From NCBI GenBank assembly GCA_050485645.1, contig JBJHBT010000039.1:1-37040 (forward strand): a stretch of 37,040 bases of DNA, in the 5' to 3' direction. Below the pieces are notes generated by a model. It ran no database searches. It had not been told where the DNA came from and saw nothing but the letters and a program-made list of their open reading frames with translations. The position numbers and the translations under genes were made by a program. Each line of letters starts with the position of its first letter. Position 1 is the first letter of the stretch. This DNA comes from JBJHBP01 sp050485645 (lineage in GTDB: Bacteria; Pseudomonadota; Gammaproteobacteria; Steroidobacterales; Rariloculaceae). Positions 31,913 to 37,040 of this stretch are shown piece after piece.

Positions 31913-32553
31913 CGGTTCAGTGCCTGGTCATCGGCCCGTGCCGACCACAGGAAAAAGCCGAACAGCGCGCCGGCGATTGCGGCGACAATCATTGCCTTGA
32001 TCACGAACCGCAGCGTCATCTCGCCACTGAGCAGGTTATAGATCAGCGTAATGCCATCTCCAACGATCACCAGCGCCGCCACCAGCAGCGTTGCGTAGGT
32101 CAGCCACTTGCGGATCGCCGAGTTCCTGCGCGCCGGCTCGGCGGCGACGGAGCGCGCGATGGTGCGGGCCACCAACAGGAATACCGGGACGGCGACGATC
32201 AGCGACGCAACCGCCCAGCGCAGCCTTCGGCGGGCGTTCTCAGCGAAAAAGGTCGGGTCGGCCGAGTCCGGCAGCGCGAGATTGATGAGCTGAAAGCAGA
32301 GATTGCCGAACTGATACGCACTCACGTATAGCGTCGCGAACATCAGCAGATACTGGAACGCATCGCGCGCCGACACTTCGGCACGCGGCCGTGGGACCGG
32401 TACGCGGAAATCGACTTCGGCGAAATTCGCCGTTCCGTCCCGGATCTGATCGCGTGACCAGCCGGCATCGACCAACGCCCTTTCGATCTCAGCCCGCGAT
32501 GCACCGGCCTTCAGCGCAGCTTCAACGAAAGCGGTCAGTCGGGAATCGGCCAT
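31909..32553 (-). CDS. DUF5671-type membrane protein
   Basis: A 214-residue protein. An N-terminal small helical domain (FVEAALKAGASRAEIERALVDAGW) precedes four or five membrane helices (about residues 63-85, 112-130, 150-170 and 185-205). The spacing YLLMFATLYVSAYQFGNLCFQLIN fits the DUF5671 family. The start has GGAGG about 10 bases upstream of the ATG. It is the first gene of a two-gene operon with the small secreted protein. Confidence 0.82.
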   Translation of the reverse strand: MADSRLTAFVEAALKAGASRAEIERALVDAGWSRDQIRDGTANFAEVDFRVPVPRPRAEVSARDAFQYLLMFATLYVSAYQFGNLCFQLINLALPDSADPTFFAENARRRLRWAVASLIVAVPVFLLVARTIARSVAAEPARRNSAIRKWLTYATLLVAALVIVGDGITLIYNLLSGEMTLRFVIKAMIVAAIAGALFGFFLWSARADDQALNR

Positions 32554-32906
32554 ATCACAGCACCTCCACTACACAACCAACATTGCCGGAACTCATGCCA
32601 TCGATCAGCACTCAACTCGCTTTGTCTAGCGAGGCTGTCGACTGACAACCGTCTCCCACTCAATCATCAACGAGGGGTCTAACCAATTGAAGGTAAAGGA
32701 CTTAAAAATGGCTGACTGTGGGCTTTACCGTCGCGTTTACCGTCAGAATCACCAGCTCTTTGTTTCCGCGGGTGGTGCAGCGATTTTTCCTGCGACGGTG
32801 TCTTTCACACCATGATCAACCAGAAAGTATGATATCAGAGCCGCGCATACAGCACGACGGCTCTACCTCTGCGCGGCACGCCTTCCTCCGGCGCACCAAC
32901 TGGTGT
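32554..32906. other. Gene-poor boundary between core genes and Gabija-like locus
   Basis: A 353-bp AT-richer stretch without a convincing gene. It holds two tandem copies of TTTACCGTC (32724-32732 and 32736-32744), which resemble recombinase arm sites, and a hairpin after gajB. This is likely the left edge of an acquired segment, although no integrase or attachment duplication can be shown. Confidence 0.4.
32837..32864 (-). terminator. Possible terminator of gajB-like gene
   Basis: A perfect 7-bp stem, AGAGCCG (32837-32843) with CGGCTCT (32858-32864), lies about 40 bp past the helicase stop on the minus strand. Only a short U-rich stretch follows, after about a dozen bases. Confidence 0.35.
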
Positions 32907-34802
32907 CTAGGGCACCGTGGATAGAACCTCATCAGCCGCAAACCACTCGTTTGCAATGACGTGCTCCCGAACCGCAGTAGGGTCAGAAGAATAGGCCACG
33001 AGAGCCAAGCTGGATCGAGCTCGACTGCAGATTACGTAGAACAGGCGCCGCGTGCGGTCGAGGGAGGTTTCCTTGCCCTCCTGGGCGTTCTTGATGTCGG
33101 CCGCCGTGGGCGCTTTCGCTCCTAGCAGTTTGTCGTAGCCGAAAAGGAAACCTCGGGCCTCGCCATCGTCCATGAGGACCATGACGCGCTCGAACTCCAG
33201 CCCCTTCACCCCCTGATGGGTGTCGAATGGAGCCTCGCGTGCGATGTAGGCGGCATACGGAGATATTTCCGAAAATGTGCAGCCAAGGAACGTAACAAGT
33301 GCAGCAATCTGGTCGCTGACAGGATCGGCTTTTTCATCGTCAGGTCTTTCTGCCGGCACGGCCTGCGTGGCGGCCAACGCGGCTTTGAGACTATCAGGAA
33401 TCGCGAAGAGGTTAGTTTCGGCGATGTTCGCGGTGATCGCAGCACAGGTGGGTTCACCATCGGACCAAAGGGCCATCAAGCTATCGATCGCAACCTGGGC
33501 GGCACGGAGTTGTGCCAGCGGCTTATCATTACCTGCCAGGGTTTCCTTGCTGAGCAGAGGGGAACTTTCCCGTACCAGTCTAGCCACTGCAAATTTATCC
33601 CCCCTTTGTTGTGCCCTGACGAGCGGCAGAACATGGTGGGTAAAGAACCGGGTCGGCGCAAAGCTGCCGTCGAGAAAGCTCGTCCGATAATCATCCACGG
33701 AAGCCAGAGCCTCAAACATCTGTAGGAAGCCCATCCGGCGGGCTGCCATGTGATGTTCCAGAGTCAGGATTTTGCATTTACTGACATCGGCCCAACCCTG
33801 ATCTTCTGTCAATCTCGCCATATGGTCTCGGACTCTTTGCTCCAGAGCAGGTTTGTCCGGAGCATCGACTGGAAACAAAAAAAGTCGCACCCAGCCTTCC
33901 GGCCGGTCATCCCGCGGGTCCTGCTTGTGGCTATCGGCGCCACTGCGAATCTGATTGATGAGCCGCACGATGCGGTGGGGGCAACGATGATTTAGCTTCT
34001 TCTCCGGCGTCGCCCAGCTCCGCGGTATCTCGCTTTCGATCCGTTCCTTACCATCCGGATAGATACGCTGCATCGTGTCCCCGATCAGCCCCAGGCAAAA
34101 GCGGTCGGCGTGCGTGTTCTGCACGACGAGTAGCGCGTCAATAAGCGCGCGGCTGGTATCCTGGCTCTCGTCGATGAGCAGGAACGGGAACTTCTCGACG
34201 AATATGCGCTGCATGAGCTGCTTCGTGAGCAGGAACGACGAGAATATTTTGATGACCTCACTGTGATTTAGCGAATTGCGTTCCCGATTATCGCCATTGG
34301 GGTTATAGGTGAAGGTCTTGATGTCGGCCAATCGTTCCAACCGGAGCTGCTTGGACTCGATTTGGGTTTGGCGGGCAACCGATGCCTTGGTGCCCGGCCG
34401 GCCCTTCTCTTCTTCGGCTTGTAGGTCGGCTATCTCGCGTTGCAGATTGTCTTTCAGCCAAACGCGAATATCTGTGTTGAATCCTTGTATCTGCGACCAG
34501 GCGAAGCTGTGGATGGTACGCACCACGAACAGCGGGTCGTATTTGGTGCGCTGCGTAATCTCGTCGCATGCAGCATTGGTGTAGGTAATAACGGCAACCT
34601 GTCGCCCGCGCAGGCGGAGCGTATCACGGTAGGTTTTTGCCAAATAATGCAGGGCATTCACAAGTGAGCGCGTTTTTCCAGAACCAGCGCCAGCGAACAG
34701 AAAGAAGCTTGTAGGCTTCTCAAGGCTCAAGAATCCAGCCAGTTCCTCTTCGACATGATCATCGAGCGTAACATTCGACGATAATGGGGAAATGTTGCTC
34801 AC
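32907..34802 (-). CDS. gajB: UvrD-like superfamily 1 helicase, Gabija GajB-like
   Basis: A 631-residue SF1A DNA helicase. Motif I is GAGSGKT (38-44), motif Ia VITYTNAACDEI, motif II FLLIDESQDTS (DESQD 211-215), motif III GDTMQRIYPDG, motif V HQGVKGLEFERVMVL and motif VI TRRLFYVICSRAR. The start is GTG at 34802; GTGA overlaps the stop codon of the OLD nuclease gene, so the two are translationally coupled. In Gabija, GajB senses nucleotide and nucleic-acid changes during phage infection and works with GajA. The protein is longer than the reference GajB (about 494 residues), so it is Gabija-like and not a close orthologue. The symbol reflects system assignment. Confidence 0.85.
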   Translation of the reverse strand: MSNISPLSSNVTLDDHVEEELAGFLSLEKPTSFFLFAGAGSGKTRSLVNALHYLAKTYRDTLRLRGRQVAVITYTNAACDEITQRTKYDPLFVVRTIHSFAWSQIQGFNTDIRVWLKDNLQREIADLQAEEEKGRPGTKASVARQTQIESKQLRLERLADIKTFTYNPNGDNRERNSLNHSEVIKIFSSFLLTKQLMQRIFVEKFPFLLIDESQDTSRALIDALLVVQNTHADRFCLGLIGDTMQRIYPDGKERIESEIPRSWATPEKKLNHRCPHRIVRLINQIRSGADSHKQDPRDDRPEGWVRLFLFPVDAPDKPALEQRVRDHMARLTEDQGWADVSKCKILTLEHHMAARRMGFLQMFEALASVDDYRTSFLDGSFAPTRFFTHHVLPLVRAQQRGDKFAVARLVRESSPLLSKETLAGNDKPLAQLRAAQVAIDSLMALWSDGEPTCAAITANIAETNLFAIPDSLKAALAATQAVPAERPDDEKADPVSDQIAALVTFLGCTFSEISPYAAYIAREAPFDTHQGVKGLEFERVMVLMDDGEARGFLFGYDKLLGAKAPTAADIKNAQEGKETSLDRTRRLFYVICSRARSSLALVAYSSDPTAVREHVIANEWFAADEVLSTVP

Positions 34803-37040
34803 AATACGCTCTCCTCGGTTGCGGCAACCGCTCCGGCACCTTCTTCGTCCACAAGCTGAGTAAGCCCAAGCTCAACCTGTTTGTGCTCAAGCTGGGATAC
34901 CAGCCACAGCAAGCCGTCACGGATGTAAGTCGGAGGTTTCAGCGAAAGGGGTTTTTTAATTTCTAGAAGATCTAATGCAAATTCAGCCTTTCCCCCACCG
35001 CCAAGCGCAGTCTTGAGTGCCTCGCCCAGAGCATTCAGATCGGCACTATCAGTGATGGCAGCGCGAAATTTGGCAATGAGCCCGGTCCCCTGCAAGGTCT
35101 CGAACAAGTCAAGATTCGCCATCACTATCGCGTCTTCGAGGGTGTAGGAAAGTGCCTCAGCGGTGGTGCCTTTGAACGTTGCCTGGATGGGCGACTGATA
35201 GGCAACACGCACCGAGAAGTTCTCCTCTGCGTAGACTTTGACCTTATCGGCCTCGGGCTTGTCTAGCAACTGATCCAGGTCATTGATAACGGGCCACCAG
35301 GTCTTCAGGGTGACATTACGCGTCGTGTAACCCGCGCCTCGCACCGGTGGCGCGCTGGCGCCTGCGGCGTTGCAGGAATCGATATCAGTGATGACCAACG
35401 TTGTCAGCCCAATCTTCTCGATCAGGCTGCGCAGCTTGTGGGCGTGGCTACCACCAATTTCAAGCCAAGTGATATAGCTCTCCGAAAGCTTCTCGAACTC
35501 CGGATGGTAGTTCACGAAATTGGGCACAAGGATTCGCTCGGCCGGCCCCTCGATCAGAACTGCAGCATCGGCAAAGAACAGGTCACAGTGCGTGACACGC
35601 AGGTAGCGGGTCACGAAGCGCCTGGTATCCGGATCGGAGCTAAACGTGTTCTCCAGATTGACTACACACGAGGTCGGGATCGTTTTTTCAGCGGCCGGAA
35701 GGCGGCGAAAATAACGCAACGAATCAAACTCGCACTCATGAGCGATGTGACTCGAATGAGTGCTAACCACCATCTGCGTTACGAAATTCGGGCTCGCGCG
35801 GAGATCGTCATGGTTGCGCAAAATCCTGTACGCCTGACGGATGAAAACCTGCTGGACCTGAGTGTGAAGATGCACCTCGGGCTCTTCGATCAGGACCAAA
35901 TGCAAAGGTGGGATGATCGTATCATCGGAAGACTTATGCCTGGCTTTGCCGACGCGCATCCAACTGTCGCGGAAGGCCATGAGGCGAAACACCATGGAGA
36001 TGAGGTTCTGGTAGCCCAGGCCGTTGGAGTCCTCCGGCAGATATAGGTCGGTAGCGTTCTCGCCGTCATCAATCGGCACGACAAACTGCACGGCGGCGTC
36101 GTGGTTCAACCCTTCAACGGGGCGCAGCCGCGTCGAGATGTTCAGCTTTGGATCCGTGACACCCGGATAACCGAGCTTGTGCATTTCTTTGAGCGGACTT
36201 TTAAAACCATCGCTAAGCCGCAGATTGAAGGCTTGCTGGGCTTCCTCAATCGCCTTTAGCGCAAGAAGGTCTTGCGCGTCGGGATTCTCGTAGGGGTCAA
36301 GATGGCGCGTATAGTATTGGCGGAGCTGGGCTGACAGCTTCCGCGATCCACCAACGGTGACAGCGTCCTCCTCGTCGTTATCATCGCCCGCCACACCGAA
36401 GCCGCGTTGGGCACTGATTTCATCGATGCGAATAAGGCCGCGAAACGGGTCGCCGTCGATCGGCTCCTCTCCATTGAGAGCCTGCGGCCTGGCCACGCCA
36501 TGCTCTGGATCGACACAGGCAGCAGGATCGAGCACATAGGCCCTGACCGTGAAGAGAACTGCCAACCTGCGTTGCAGAAACTCGACAAGCCTCCGCGGCC
36601 AGATGGCTACCTGGAAATCGGCAGCCGCCCTTCCCTGCTCTTCAGCCAGGGCGGCGCCAGCCGCTTGTAGCGTCAGCGCCTGGGCCCGTGCCGTCACGTA
36701 GTCCTGCTGCAGTTGTACCGCATCCTTTGGTTCCAGTCGCATGCGTACACCTAGTAGTCCTCCATCCCAGTCAAGGGTGGGTAGGATCTTCTGGACGTAG
36801 TGAACTTCATCCTCGGCGACTTGAAGCCAGACATCCAGGAACGGTAACACTGGGTCCCATTCGGGTTCAGGCAGTGGCTGGTTCGCACCATGCGCCGCTT
36901 CCCAGGCGGCCCCCATCGCATTAACTGCCGGCCAATGGGCAAGCGTGAAATCGTTGAAACAGAAACTCGATCGTTCTCGGCCCACGAGGAAATAACGCAA
37001 TGCCGTAATAGCAGACGTCTTTCCACTGTTGTTAGCTCCA
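34799..37040 (-). CDS. gajA: OLD-family ATPase/TOPRIM nuclease, Gabija GajA-like (5' truncated by window)
   Basis: At least 747 residues, with the N terminus beyond the window. The frame runs to the edge with Walker A GANNSGKTS (37038-37012). The ATPase continues with a long insert, LPEDSNGLGYQNLISMVFRL (signature-like), Walker B LVLIEEPEVHLHTQ and the H-loop VSTHSSHIAHE. A TOPRIM domain follows with EGPAERILVPNF (Glu) and TLVITDIDSCN (DxD), the metal-binding nuclease residues. Class 2 OLD proteins beside UvrD helicases form the Gabija antiphage system, in which the ATPase gates DNA cleavage. The protein is larger than the reference GajA (578 residues) because of the acidic insert near GDDNDEED. 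Any upstream start or promoter is outside the window. Confidence 0.87.
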   Translation of the reverse strand, partial: GANNSGKTSAITALRYFLVGRERSSFCFNDFTLAHWPAVNAMGAAWEAAHGANQPLPEPEWDPVLPFLDVWLQVAEDEVHYVQKILPTLDWDGGLLGVRMRLEPKDAVQLQQDYVTARAQALTLQAAGAALAEEQGRAAADFQVAIWPRRLVEFLQRRLAVLFTVRAYVLDPAACVDPEHGVARPQALNGEEPIDGDPFRGLIRIDEISAQRGFGVAGDDNDEEDAVTVGGSRKLSAQLRQYYTRHLDPYENPDAQDLLALKAIEEAQQAFNLRLSDGFKSPLKEMHKLGYPGVTDPKLNISTRLRPVEGLNHDAAVQFVVPIDDGENATDLYLPEDSNGLGYQNLISMVFRLMAFRDSWMRVGKARHKSSDDTIIPPLHLVLIEEPEVHLHTQVQQVFIRQAYRILRNHDDLRASPNFVTQMVVSTHSSHIAHECEFDSLRYFRRLPAAEKTIPTSCVVNLENTFSSDPDTRRFVTRYLRVTHCDLFFADAAVLIEGPAERILVPNFVNYHPEFEKLSESYITWLEIGGSHAHKLRSLIEKIGLTTLVITDIDSCNAAGASAPPVRGAGYTTRNVTLKTWWPVINDLDQLLDKPEADKVKVYAEENFSVRVAYQSPIQATFKGTTAEALSYTLEDAIVMANLDLFETLQGTGLIAKFRAAITDSADLNALGEALKTALGGGGKAEFALDLLEIKKPLSLKPPTYIRDGLLWLVSQLEHKQVELGLTQLVDEEGAGAVAATEESVL

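Noticed and set aside
1..37040. CRISPR arrays or insertion sequences
   Set aside because: No regularly spaced repeats, transposase reading frames or IS-type terminal inverted repeats were seen.

Overview
The window looks like chromosomal DNA of a GC-rich gammaproteobacterium. IlvD, MltF, Pnp, TadA and an MltB-type transglycosylase all read as gammaproteobacterial. The DUF1592/DUF1552/ankyrin operon is typical of environmental lineages such as the Steroidobacter/Woeseia type. The genus cannot be named from sequence alone. Most of the window is dense housekeeping and envelope DNA, interrupted by two segments that look acquired.

Layout. 1-3340: a large nested inverted repeat, then a MerR-family regulator and a Zn/Cd/Pb-type P1B ATPase, with a MerR-type operator promoter between them (20-bp spacer, 9-bp dyad). 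3413-4498: a PA0069-type radical SAM protein preceded by a LexA box. 4667-4756: tRNA-Ser(CGA) with its own promoter. 4823-6998: a small, possibly frameshifted hypothetical gene, a ModA-like binding-fold protein and a luciferase-like monooxygenase. 7066-14243 (minus): an operon-like series of DUF1592 dihaem-like lipoprotein, Tat-exported DUF1552 protein, secreted ankyrin protein and DASS transporter. 14422-19301: envelope genes (DUF3750, MltB-like transglycosylase, YbdG-like mechanosensitive channel, MltF). 19273-22709: tadA, ilvD and a divergent lysR gene.

22564-27865 is the most unusual part. A 178-bp direct repeat (4 mismatches) covers the 3' end of lysR and the last 21 bases of the convergent glutaredoxin-MauE gene. 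The repeats flank a 4.9-kb cassette that separates two genes which otherwise would lie about 11 bp apart. The cassette carries a membrane-anchored KAP P-loop NTPase, an alpha/beta serine hydrolase and a divergent CHAP-type cysteine hydrolase. No recombinase is visible. This gene set looks like an uncharacterised conflict or defence module on a mobile cassette.

27845-32553 returns to core genes: glutaredoxin-MauE fusion, pnp (without an adjacent rpsO), and a DUF5671 membrane protein coupled to a small secreted protein. 32554-32906 is a gene-poor boundary. 32907-37040 (minus) is a Gabija-like pair: an OLD-family ATPase/TOPRIM nuclease, cut by the window end just upstream of its Walker A motif, translationally coupled to a UvrD-like helicase. 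Two likely immunity loci therefore lie within 15 kb.
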